Source of the DNA: Bacillus infantis NRRL B-14911
GTDB taxonomy: Bacteria > Bacillota > Bacilli > Bacillales > Cytobacillaceae
Assembly (NCBI RefSeq): GCF_000473245.1
Contig: NC_022524.1
Span: forward strand, 1,078,501-1,142,500
DNA length: 64,000 nt
Direction: 5' to 3'
Shown: positions 17,839 through 25,808 of the stretch, in pieces
How the letters are laid out: every line of letters starts with the position of its first letter
Position numbering within the stretch: position 1 is the stretch's first letter
Program-made: the position numbers and the translations under genes
The notes under the pieces: model-generated
Seen by the model: the letters and a program-made list of their open reading frames with translations, nothing else
Databases searched by the model: none
What the model was told of the DNA's origin: nothing

Positions 17839-18405
17839 ATGGAATTAAACAGTGAAGAAGATATAGTAAAGGCCATTCAGGAGGACGGCTGGATGATGGA
17901 CATCCTGAAAGCGGCTGAAGCTGCCGGGCTGCCGGACTGGTGGATTTGTGCCGGGTTTGTCCGCTCTAAGATATGGGATGTTTTGCATGATATCCGGGAG
18001 AGGACGCCTCTCCCGGATATCGATGTCATATTTTTCGATAAAGAAAATACTGGTGAAGCTTCTGAAAAGGAGGCTGAACAGCTGCTGGGGAGGCTGCTGC
18101 CCGGTGTTCCATGGTCCGTGAAAAATCAGGCAAGGATGGCTGTCCGGAACGGGATGCCTCCTTACGCTTCTTCTATTGATGCTGTTTCCAAATTTCCTGA
18201 AACAGCAACTGCGCTTGCTGTTACCCTGGATCAGGGCCGCCTTAAATTGGGTGCCCCCTGGGGAGTGGAAGATGCCGTCAGCGGGGTGGTCAGGCCGACC
18301 AGTTTTTTCCTGGAGAATGAAGAGAAAAGGGAAATATACCGCCAGAGGATAATAAAGAAAAAATGGCATCTCAGCTGGAGCGGGCTGTGCATTCAGCAGA
18401 TTTAA
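17839..18405 (+). CDS. Nucleotidyltransferase-family protein (NTP_transf_6 type)
   Basis: A 188-residue protein. It has a GFVRSKIWD segment followed about 20 residues later by PLPDIDVIFFD, the strand bearing the metal-binding aspartates of the nucleotidyltransferase-like fold, as in the family PF06042 (assigned from memory of its motif layout). A later Asp lies in ASSIDAVSKFPETATAL, where this family carries its third acidic residue. ATG 17839 is chosen because GGGGAG precedes it at 7 bases. It sits 27 bases after the LacI-type gene and is probably co-transcribed with it. Substrate unknown. Confidence 0.8.
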   Translation: MELNSEEDIVKAIQEDGWMMDILKAAEAAGLPDWWICAGFVRSKIWDVLHDIRERTPLPDIDVIFFDKENTGEASEKEAEQLLGRLLPGVPWSVKNQARMAVRNGMPPYASSIDAVSKFPETATALAVTLDQGRLKLGAPWGVEDAVSGVVRPTSFFLENEEKREIYRQRIIKKKWHLSWSGLCIQQI

Positions 18406-18471
18406 AAGGGCTATAAAATAATCCAGCAGAAATAGGGCATGAATAAGGTAATTGGGCAGAGGTTGTAGTGA

Positions 18472-18499
18472 TTGATTTTTGGAGATAAAATGTTATAGT
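18472..18499 (+). promoter_or_regulatory. Promoter of the 6-phosphogluconate dehydrogenase gene
   Basis: TTGATT (18472-18477), 16-base spacer, TATAGT (18494-18499), about 50 bases before the GTG start. Confidence 0.6.
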
Positions 18500-18548
18500 T
18501 GAAAAGGATTTTAATCAAAGGCTTATGCTGTACATAGGAGGAAGAAAC

Positions 18549-19451
18549 GTGAAGCTAGGTATAATCGGACTGGGCAAAATGGGATATAATCTTGCCCTTA
18601 ATATGAGAGACAAAGGCCATGAAGTGGTGGCTAATGATGTAAATACAGAAGCAATGGAAAAGATTTCGGCAGAAGGCGTCGCGACGGCAGCTTCGATAGA
18701 AGAGCTTGCAGCAAAGCTCCCTTCTCCTAAGGTCATCTGGATGATGGTGCCTGCTGGCGACATCACAGAAAAGGTTCTGAGCAGTGCAGCAGCCGTGCTG
18801 ACAGAAGGAGATATCATCATTGACGGCGGAAACTCCAACTACAAGGAAACTCTGCGCCGCGGAGATGAGCTGGCAGAGAAGGGCATCCATTATATCGACT
18901 GCGGAACAAGCGGCGGCCAGGAAGGTGCACGCCATGGCGTCTGCACGATGATTGGCGGCGACAAAGAAGCTTTCAGCCAGGTTGAGCAGCTGTTTGCTGA
19001 TATTTCTGTTCCAAACGGCTATCTTTACTCTGGAAAGCGCGGCAGCGGCCACTTCCTGAAAATGGTCCACAATGGCATTGAGTACGGAATGATGCAAGCT
19101 TTTGCCGAAGGCTTTGAAATTCTTGAAAAAAGCAATTTCGACTATGACTACAAAGAAGTATCGCGTGTATGGAATAATGGTTCTGTTATCCGTTCATGGC
19201 TGTCTGAGCTTCTGGAGAATGCGTTCAGCAAAGATCCTAAGCTTGAAGGCATCAGAGGCGTCATGAATTCTTCAGGCGAAGGCAAATGGACAGTAGAGGC
19301 AGCACTTGACTTCCAGGCGTCTGCCCCGGTTATTGCGATGTCCCAGTTCATGCGCTATCGCTCACTTGAGGATGATACATTCCACGGTAAGGTAGTGGCA
19401 GCACTCAGGAATGAATTCGGCGGCCATGCGGTCGTAAAAAGCGGCGAATAA
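18549..19451 (+). CDS. 6-phosphogluconate dehydrogenase, decarboxylating, short (GndA/YqeC) type
   Basis: A 300-residue cytosolic enzyme that oxidises and decarboxylates 6-phosphogluconate to ribulose 5-phosphate. N-terminal Rossmann motif LGIIGLGKMGYNLA, then MMVPAGDITEKVL, the substrate loop DCGTSGGQEGARHG, and the catalytic KMVHNGIEYGMMQAFAEG with Lys and His-Asn. At about 300 residues it belongs to the short form (classical Gnd has about 470), whose members often prefer NAD; Asn-Asp at the end of strand 2 (VVANDVNTEA) is compatible. GTG 18549 follows AGGAGGA. Neighbouring gntP and gntK show it works in gluconate breakdown. Confidence 0.92.
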   Translation: MKLGIIGLGKMGYNLALNMRDKGHEVVANDVNTEAMEKISAEGVATAASIEELAAKLPSPKVIWMMVPAGDITEKVLSSAAAVLTEGDIIIDGGNSNYKETLRRGDELAEKGIHYIDCGTSGGQEGARHGVCTMIGGDKEAFSQVEQLFADISVPNGYLYSGKRGSGHFLKMVHNGIEYGMMQAFAEGFEILEKSNFDYDYKEVSRVWNNGSVIRSWLSELLENAFSKDPKLEGIRGVMNSSGEGKWTVEAALDFQASAPVIAMSQFMRYRSLEDDTFHGKVVAALRNEFGGHAVVKSGE

Positions 19452-19481
19452 TAAAAAATGATCCTGCCTAAGCAAGATCTG

Positions 19482-19533
19482 AAGACTGCAGATAAATTCA
19501 ATGAAAATTGAATGTCTGCAGTCTTTTTTTTTT
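19482..19533 (+). terminator. Rho-independent terminator after the dehydrogenase gene
   Basis: A near-perfect stem (AAGACTGCAGATAAATTCAAT against ATTGAATGTCTGCAGTCTT) with loop GAAA and a run of ten T. It also serves the convergent RpiR gene poorly, since the opposite side lacks a T tract. Confidence 0.9.
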
Positions 19534-19610
19534 GCTGGTTATGCTGTGAATTTTGATGTTCACAGCCGTACCTGAAATACGCAGCATATAAAGCGTTTTC
19601 ATTTTCGAGG

Positions 19611-20459
19611 TTAAATCCGTTTTGAAGAGATGGCATTTCTCATTTTCCGAAGTGCCTGCTTTCCTTCATCTTTGCGGGCGATCATGACGTTTACATATAA
19701 GGCGTCAATGATGCTCAGCTGGGCAATGCGGGATGACAGGGCCTCTGAGCGGTAGTCTGTTTCTTCAGCAACCGTGTAAAGGGCGATGTCGGCCTGCTGG
19801 GTCAGCGGGGTTTTGGCAAAGTTGGTGATGCTGATCGTCCTGGCGCCGTTTTCCTTGGCCACCTTCAGCACTCCGATCATATCCTTCGTTGCCCCTGAAT
19901 GGGAAATGAACACGGCCGTATCTTTATCGGAAAGCTGGGAAGCTGACATGAGCTGCAAATGGGAATCACTGTTGGCATGAACGGTAAGTCCGGTCCGGAT
20001 GAATTTGTGGTAGGCATCCTGGGCAATGATTCCTGAGCCCCCGCTTCCGAAAAACTCAACCTTTTCCGCCTGCAGGATTGCTTCCACAGCCATTTCAAAA
20101 GCGCCTCCTCTTATCAGCTTCAAGGTATCCTCCAATGTATTGATGTTTGAGCGGAACACTTTTTCCGAGACCGTAAGAATGTCATCCTCCTCCTGGATCG
20201 TCTCATGGATATCCTTTATCGGTGCGACAATCTCAGAGGCAAGGGCTATTTTCAGCGCCTGATAGCCTTTGAAGCCAATCCTTTTGCAGAAGCGGAAAAC
20301 CGTTGAATCTGCAATCCCTAAATCATCTGCCAGCTGATTGATGGAGCTGTGGACTATTTTTTCGGGGTTGTCCAAAATATAGTCAGCAATTCTTTTTTCT
20401 TTATCACTGAATTTGGAATAATGGGTTTTAATGCGGGCAAAGCAATAAAGAGTTTCCAT
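19611..20459 (-). CDS. RpiR/MurR-family regulator of gluconate genes
   Basis: A 282-residue regulator with an N-terminal RpiR helix-turn-helix (SDKEKRIADYILDNPEKI, INQLADDLGIADSTVFRFCKRIGFKGYQALK) and a C-terminal SIS sugar-phosphate-binding domain (VEFFGSGGSGIIAQDAYHKF, AVFISHSGATKDMI). ATG 20459 follows aggga at suitable spacing. It is divergent from gntP, and the shared region holds inverted repeats next to the gntP promoter, so it most likely senses 6-phosphogluconate or a similar sugar phosphate and controls gntPK. B. subtilis uses an unrelated GntR-family repressor for this. Confidence 0.9.
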   Translation of the reverse strand: METLYCFARIKTHYSKFSDKEKRIADYILDNPEKIVHSSINQLADDLGIADSTVFRFCKRIGFKGYQALKIALASEIVAPIKDIHETIQEEDDILTVSEKVFRSNINTLEDTLKLIRGGAFEMAVEAILQAEKVEFFGSGGSGIIAQDAYHKFIRTGLTVHANSDSHLQLMSASQLSDKDTAVFISHSGATKDMIGVLKVAKENGARTISITNFAKTPLTQQADIALYTVAEETDYRSEALSSRIAQLSIIDALYVNVMIARKDEGKQALRKMRNAISSKRI

Positions 20460-20499
20460 TGACGCACTCCCTATCAAATTTTTCTATAGTACTATTATA

Positions 20500-20583
20500 A
20501 AAGAAAAAATTTTCTTTGAAAACGGTTGCAATTAGAAAAATATTTTATATAATAAAAACATAAGGCGAAAGAATTTTTTTTCG
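20500..20583 (+). promoter_or_regulatory. gntP promoter with cre site and flanking inverted repeats
   Basis: TTGCAA (20526-20531), 16-base spacer, TATAAT (20548-20553). A cre box for CcpA, TGAAAACGGTTGCA (20517-20530; 13 of 14 consensus positions), overlaps the -35. Inverted repeats AAAGAAAA-aa-TTTTCTTT (20500-20517) and CGAAA-N8-TTTCG (20566-20583) flank the promoter and are candidate RpiR operators. Confidence 0.7.
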
Positions 20584-20643
20584 TTGGTTAATAGATAAAG
20601 AAGAAAATTATTTCGTATTCTGCCAAATTATTAGAAATCAAAA

Positions 20644-20657
20644 TGTAAGCGTTTAAT
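20644..20657 (+). promoter_or_regulatory. Second cre-like site at the gntP ribosome binding site
   Basis: TGTAAGCGTTTAAT matches 12 of 14 positions of the cre consensus. It lies downstream of the promoter, where CcpA would act as a roadblock. Confidence 0.5.
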
Positions 20658-20672
20658 AGGGGAGGAACAAAA

Positions 20673-22016
20673 ATGTCTGGTTCAATGCTTATTTTAGTAG
20701 CAATGGCAGGAATCTTCCTGCTGCTGTTTCTTGTAATGAAAACCAAGCTCCATGCTTTCGTCGCATTGCTCCTTGTCAGCCTGCTTGTAGGGATTGCTGC
20801 AGGAATGCCGCTTGGAGGCGTCATCGAATCTGTCCAGAATGGCATGGGGGGAACCCTCGGGTTTGTGGCTGTCGTAGTCGGGCTCGGGGCTATGTTCGGC
20901 CGGATGCTCGAGGTTTCCGGCGGTGCTGAGCGCCTGGCACAGACGATGATCAAGAAATTCGGGGAAGATAAAGCACAGTGGGCCCTGGGCATCACGGGCT
21001 TCATTGTAGCCATACCAGTATTCTTTGATGTCGGCTTCATTATCCTTGTGCCGATTGTCTACGGGCTGGCCAAGAAAACTGGTAAATCCCTTCTATACTA
21101 CGGGATACCGCTGCTGGCCGGATTGGCTGTCACACACAGCTTCATTCCGCCCACTCCGGGCCCAATCGCGGTAGCTGACCTGATTGGTGCAGACTTGGGC
21201 TGGGTGATCCTGTTTGGTATTTTAGCAGGTATACCTTCCATGATCATCGCTGGTCCGCTGTTCGGTAAATTTATTGCCAAAAGGATTCATGTCACCATTC
21301 CGGAATATATGAATATTGAAGAAAAAGAATATGATAGGGAACTTCCAAGCTTTGGAATGATTGCAAGCATCATCTTCATCCCGCTTGTACTGATTTTAAT
21401 TAATACAGTGTCCGGTGTTGTACTTGATGAAGGGAACGGCTTGCGTGCCGTATTCACTTTCATGGGACATCCATTTGTTGCTCTGACGCTGGCTACACTG
21501 CTGGCATTCTATTTCCTTGGGACGAAGCGCGGCTACTCCCGTCAGGAGGTACAGGATATTGCGACAAAATCTCTTGAGCCAGCCGGGATCATCATCCTTG
21601 TAACCGGTGCCGGCGGTGTCTTCAAACAGGTTCTGATTGATTCAGGCGTTGGACAGGTTCTTGGGGATATGATGGCTTCTTCATCACTGCCGCCGATCCT
21701 GCTCGCATTCCTGATTGCTACATTTGTGCGTGTGGCCCAGGGTTCGGCAACGGTAGCGATGGTAACAGCGGCAGGCCTTATTGCCCCGCTTATTGAAATC
21801 ATGGGACTGGAAGGACCGGTCCTTGGATTGATTGTAATCTCTATCGCGGCAGGCGCAACCATTTTCTCGCATGTCAACGACTCAGGGTTCTGGCTTGTTA
21901 ACCGCTACTTCGGCCTTGATGTTAAGGACACGCTGAAGTCCTGGACTGTCATGGAAAGCTTGATTGCCATTGTCGGATTCCTGGTTGTATTTATAATCGG
22001 ATTCTTCATTTCTTAA
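20673..22016 (+). CDS. gntP: Gluconate:H+ symporter GntP
   Basis: A 447-residue permease with about 12-14 membrane segments of the GntP family. Typical motifs are GLGAMFGRMLEVSGGAERLA, GFIVAIPVFFDVGFIILVPI, HSFIPPTPGPIAVADLIGAD, RVAQGSATVAMVTAAGLIAP and the C-terminal FSHVNDSGFWLVNRYFGLDV. It imports gluconate for the kinase encoded next. Start ATG 20673 has GGGGAGG upstream. Expression is probably repressed by CcpA through the cre sites and controlled by the divergent RpiR regulator. Confidence 0.95.
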   Translation: MSGSMLILVAMAGIFLLLFLVMKTKLHAFVALLLVSLLVGIAAGMPLGGVIESVQNGMGGTLGFVAVVVGLGAMFGRMLEVSGGAERLAQTMIKKFGEDKAQWALGITGFIVAIPVFFDVGFIILVPIVYGLAKKTGKSLLYYGIPLLAGLAVTHSFIPPTPGPIAVADLIGADLGWVILFGILAGIPSMIIAGPLFGKFIAKRIHVTIPEYMNIEEKEYDRELPSFGMIASIIFIPLVLILINTVSGVVLDEGNGLRAVFTFMGHPFVALTLATLLAFYFLGTKRGYSRQEVQDIATKSLEPAGIIILVTGAGGVFKQVLIDSGVGQVLGDMMASSSLPPILLAFLIATFVRVAQGSATVAMVTAAGLIAPLIEIMGLEGPVLGLIVISIAAGATIFSHVNDSGFWLVNRYFGLDVKDTLKSWTVMESLIAIVGFLVVFIIGFFIS

Positions 22017-22173
22017 CCAGAGGCAGATAAATATAAAGGAAAAAGGGAGCGGGAGCGCTTCCTTCTTCTGCTTTCCGGACATGCTGCCCCGGAAGGGAAT
22101 CCATATCGGTGTATGTTATTTTTGATTCGTTGTAAACTTAAAAAGAGAGCTTTAAAAGATTGGAGAGGTTCAT

Positions 22174-23718
22174 ATGACAGCTGAAAAATATATGCTAGGA
22201 GTGGACATCGGGACGACGAGCACAAAGTCTGTCCTTTTTAATAAAGAAGGCAAGGTGGCTGCCAAGCATTCCATCGGCTATCCTTTACATACGCCAAGCC
22301 CCTCGGCTGCAGAGCAGGATCCGGATATCATCCTGGCAGCTGTGGCCGGCACCCTAAAAGCCTGCATGGAAGAAGGGGGCATCAGTTCAGCAGACCTGCT
22401 GTGCGTGAGCTTCAGTTCTGCCATGCACAGCCTCATTGCTGTGGATGGGGATGGGATACCCCTGACCAAAAGCATCACATGGGCGGATAACAGGAGCGCC
22501 GGATGGGCCGAGAAAATCAAACGCAACCTGAACGGCCATGAAATCTACTTGAGGACAGGTACACCTATCCATCCTATGTCACCATTATCCAAACTGCTCT
22601 GGATGAAAAATGAGGAGAAAGAAATCTATAATCAGGCGGCGAAATTTATCTCAATCAAGGAATATGTATTCTTCAAATTCTTTGGCGAGTATATTGTCGA
22701 TTATTCCATTGCGTCTGCAACAGGCATGTTCAATCTAAAAGATCTGTCGTGGGATGCTGAAGCGCTGGAGGTAGCCGGAATTCAGGGGGATAAGCTTTCA
22801 GAGCCGGTCCCGACAACCTATACTCTGAAAGGCCTGAAAGAGGAATATCAGAAGCTGACAGGACTTGATGCCTCGGTGCCTTTTGTAGTGGGAGCGAGCG
22901 ACGGGGTACTATCAAATCTTGGAGTCAACGCGATCGATCCAGGCGTCGTAGCTGTTACAATCGGAACAAGCGGGGCCATCCGGGCTGTGACCGATAGGCC
23001 TGTAACAGATCCGAAAGGAAGGATTTTCTGCTATGCGCTCACTGAAAAGCATTGGGTGATAGGAGGACCGGTCAATAATGGCGGCATGATTTTCCGCTGG
23101 GTCCGGGACGAACTTGCTGCCTCCGAGGTGGAGACTGCCAAGAGGCTGGGAATGGATGCCTATGATGTGCTGACAAAGATTGCGGCTGCGGTCCGCCCCG
23201 GCGCGGACGGCCTTATCTTCCATCCATATATGACAGGCGAAAGAGCACCGTTATGGAACAGCAATGCAAGAGGTTCGTTTTTCGGACTCAGTCTTCACCA
23301 TAAAAAAGAGCATATGATCCGCTCTGTTCTTGAGGGGGTTATTTATAATCTGTTCACCGTCCTGCTGGCCCTGGAGGAACTGATCGGGGAGCCGAAGAAA
23401 ATCCAGGCGACAGGCGGATTTGCAAGATCTGAGCTGTGGAGGCAGATGATGGCTGATATTTTCAATCAGGAGGTCGTCGTGCCTGAGAGCTATGAAAGCT
23501 CCTGCCTGGGCGCTGCCATCCTGGGCTTGTATGCCGTCGGTGAAATCGAGGATCTGAGCATTGTGTCAGGCATGGTGGGGGATACCTTCAGCCATAAGCC
23601 GAATCCAGAGAATGCAGCTGTTTACCAGGAGCTGCTGCCGGTCTTCATCCGCCTATCCAGAGCACTTGAAGGCGAATATGAGAACATAGCCCGCTTCCAG
23701 AAAAAGCATCTGGGATGA
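22174..23718 (+). CDS. gntK: Gluconokinase GntK (FGGY family)
   Basis: A 514-residue kinase that phosphorylates gluconate to 6-phosphogluconate. N-terminal ATPase-fold phosphate loop GVDIGTTSTKSVLF, substrate loop AMHSLIAVDG and SITWADNRS, the catalytic Asp in VGASDGVLSNLGVNAI, and IGTSGAIR; the C-terminal adenine motif ATGGFARSELWRQMMADIF is complete. B. subtilis GntK has 513 residues. It follows gntP by 157 bases; that gap contains a small GC hairpin (about 22045-22064) that could attenuate transcription. The order permease-kinase differs from B. subtilis gntRKPZ. Confidence 0.95.
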   Translation: MTAEKYMLGVDIGTTSTKSVLFNKEGKVAAKHSIGYPLHTPSPSAAEQDPDIILAAVAGTLKACMEEGGISSADLLCVSFSSAMHSLIAVDGDGIPLTKSITWADNRSAGWAEKIKRNLNGHEIYLRTGTPIHPMSPLSKLLWMKNEEKEIYNQAAKFISIKEYVFFKFFGEYIVDYSIASATGMFNLKDLSWDAEALEVAGIQGDKLSEPVPTTYTLKGLKEEYQKLTGLDASVPFVVGASDGVLSNLGVNAIDPGVVAVTIGTSGAIRAVTDRPVTDPKGRIFCYALTEKHWVIGGPVNNGGMIFRWVRDELAASEVETAKRLGMDAYDVLTKIAAAVRPGADGLIFHPYMTGERAPLWNSNARGSFFGLSLHHKKEHMIRSVLEGVIYNLFTVLLALEELIGEPKKIQATGGFARSELWRQMMADIFNQEVVVPESYESSCLGAAILGLYAVGEIEDLSIVSGMVGDTFSHKPNPENAAVYQELLPVFIRLSRALEGEYENIARFQKKHLG

Positions 23719-23756
23719 AAAAAAAGCTATTGGAGATTGGCTCCAATAGCTTTTTT
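23719..23756. terminator. Bidirectional rho-independent terminator
   Basis: AAAAAAGCTATTGGAG pairs with CTCCAATAGCTTTTTT around a 5-base loop, with A and T tracts on both sides, between convergent gntK and pit. Confidence 0.92.
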
Positions 23757-23765
23757 GCTGTTTGT

Positions 23766-24764
23766 TTAGAAAATTGCATTCAGCAATAAGTACACAAGAC
23801 CTGCAATCGTAGCGGAAATCGGCAGGGTGATGACCCAGGTGATCAGCATCCGCTGTGCCGTGCCCCATTTAACGCCTTTTAGGCGGTGGGCTGATCCCAC
23901 TCCAAGAATGGAAGAAGAAATGACATGGGTTGTACTGACCGGCAGGTGTATTGCCGTTGCACCGAAGATGATGGCTGCGCCGGTCAAATCAGCTGCAACA
24001 CCGTTGATAGGGCGAATTTTCATGATCTTGCCGCCGACAGTCTTGATGATTTTCCAGCCGCCGACAGAAGTACCAAGCCCCATTGCCAAGGCACAGGAGA
24101 ACTGGACCCAGAACGGGATATCATCAGTTGTGACATAGTTATTGGCAATGAGCGCCATTGTAATGATCCCCATTGCTTTCTGGGCATCGTTCGTACCATG
24201 TGTGTATGACTGCAGGGCAGCAGTGAAAATCTGGAACAGGCGGAAATTCCTGTTTGTTTTTGTCAGGTTATTGTGTTTAAAAACAATTTTAAAAATGCTA
24301 TATACGATGAATCCAACAACAAATGCGATGAGCGGAGAGAAAATCAGCGCCTGGATGATTTTCATGAAGCCCCCGTAATTAAGGGCCTGGAATCCTGCTG
24401 CTGCTATCGCAGCGCCTGCAATGGAGCCGATAATCGCATGAGATGAACTGCTCGGAATTCCGTAATACCAAGTGAGCAAATTCCAAAAGATCGCAGCAAT
24501 TAATGCTGCCAGGATGACAATTGATCCGTTCTGCAGAGTGAAGGGATCAACAATATCTTTTGTAATGGTCTTGGCTACTCCTGTAAAGGTCATAGCCCCG
24601 ACAAAGTTCATCGTGGCGGCAAGAATAATGGCATGCCTTGGCTTCAGTGCTTTCGTTGAGACGGCTGTAGCAATGGCGTTGGCTGTATCATGGAAGCCGT
24701 TAATAAAGTCGAAGGCCAATGCCCCTATGACAATCAGTATGGTTATGATGAATATGGAATCCAT
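23766..24764 (-). CDS. pit: Low-affinity inorganic phosphate transporter Pit
   Basis: A 332-residue membrane protein of the PiT family, which moves metal-phosphate complexes with protons. The two family repeats are clear: FDFINGFHDTANAIATAVST near the N-terminus and QSYTHGTNDAQKAMGIIT in the middle. It lies 13 bases after the DUF47/PhoU-like gene, an arrangement found in B. subtilis (ykaA-pit). Start ATG 24764 follows AAGGAG. Confidence 0.95.
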   Translation of the reverse strand: MDSIFIITILIVIGALAFDFINGFHDTANAIATAVSTKALKPRHAIILAATMNFVGAMTFTGVAKTITKDIVDPFTLQNGSIVILAALIAAIFWNLLTWYYGIPSSSSHAIIGSIAGAAIAAAGFQALNYGGFMKIIQALIFSPLIAFVVGFIVYSIFKIVFKHNNLTKTNRNFRLFQIFTAALQSYTHGTNDAQKAMGIITMALIANNYVTTDDIPFWVQFSCALAMGLGTSVGGWKIIKTVGGKIMKIRPINGVAADLTGAAIIFGATAIHLPVSTTHVISSSILGVGSAHRLKGVKWGTAQRMLITWVITLPISATIAGLVYLLLNAIF

Positions 24765-24777
24765 TTATGAAAGCTCC

Positions 24778-25395
24778 TTACGCATTCTTCATGATGATGG
24801 TTTCTAGAGTGTTGGCGACATTCTGGCAGCTGTCAGCGATGTCTTCCAGGTTTTCATAAATTTCTTTATATTGAATGATGCGGATCGGATCTTTTTCAAC
24901 TGAAAATAAGTGCTTGATGGACTGGCGCAGGACCCCGTCACATTTTGATTCGTAATCCTTGATTTTGATGGCATGCTCTCTGATATCAAGAAGCTTTTTG
25001 GTTGAAAGCAGCTCTACGGCCTTTTCGATTTCCAATGAACAGCTGCGGATGGCATCAACAAATTTAAGCATATAATCGTCTGCCTGTGTAATCGAGTACA
25101 TCTCAAACAAGGCAGCACAATGTTCAATCCCATCAAGGACATCATCCATGCTCATCGCAAGGTGGAGGATATCTTCACGCTCGATCGGAGTGATAAAAGC
25201 ATTATTAAGTTCTTTGATGACCTCGTGGACAAATGTGTCGCCTTTTGTTTCATACTCTTTCATCGTTTCGGAAAAAATCTTCAGATCACTGACGTTTTTC
25301 AATTTGTAATCGGCAAAATAGTGAGCTCCCTCTTTTACGTTGGAAGAGATGCTGCTCAACAAAATTGCAAACTTGTCCTTCTTCTTGAAAACCAT
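24778..25395 (-). CDS. ykaA: DUF47/PhoU-like protein YkaA
   Basis: A 205-residue, all-helical, PhoU-like cytosolic protein. Typical segments are VKEGAHYFADYKLKNVSDL, the metal-binding-type helix YETKGDTFVHEVIKELNNAF, FITPIEREDILHLAMSMDDVLDGIEH and IYENLEDIADSCQNVANTLE. DUF47 proteins are encoded next to Pit transporters and are thought to modulate them. It is the first gene of a two-gene unit with pit. TTTAAATATGG gives ATG 25395, with GGGGG upstream as ribosome binding site. Confidence 0.92.
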   Translation of the reverse strand: MVFKKKDKFAILLSSISSNVKEGAHYFADYKLKNVSDLKIFSETMKEYETKGDTFVHEVIKELNNAFITPIEREDILHLAMSMDDVLDGIEHCAALFEMYSITQADDYMLKFVDAIRSCSLEIEKAVELLSTKKLLDIREHAIKIKDYESKCDGVLRQSIKHLFSVEKDPIRIIQYKEIYENLEDIADSCQNVANTLETIIMKNA

Positions 25396-25808
25396 ATTTA
25401 AACCCCCATTTGTTAAATGCCTAGAACCAAAAGCTGCTTAAGCGGATGGCAAATTGCTGTTCCGGTTAGTTACATAGTATACCCGCTATCCCGCTAAAGA
25501 AGCTCTTTCATCCAAAATTTGTGGCGATTCCCTGCCTCAGCTCCAGCAAAAAATCCCCCAAACGAAAATATTTTATATGAAATTTGTCGAATAAGGTAGC
25601 ATTTCGCTCAAAATTTACAAAAACTTAATATAAATACTATACTGGCTGAGAATTTATATGGTAGTATCCTGAGAATTTACATTTTTTCCAGCTGAAACAG
25701 AAAGGTGTTGTAAGTGGTTGACTTTTCTGATAATATAACTTTCTGCTCCTTACAAGCCCATATAAACTTCTTTCTCAAGCGGCTGAATTGGAATGAAAGG
25801 AGAAACAT
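25396..25808. other. Divergent promoter region between ykaA and helD
   Basis: A 413-base AT-rich region without coding sequence. Around 25610-25690, TTTACA, TTAATA, TATACT and TTTACAT hexamers recur at roughly 5-11 base spacing, which is loosely like a PhoP box; the match is weak. TTGACT at about 25718 and gataatataac nearby are spaced too closely to be one SigA promoter. No terminator is seen. Confidence 0.35.
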
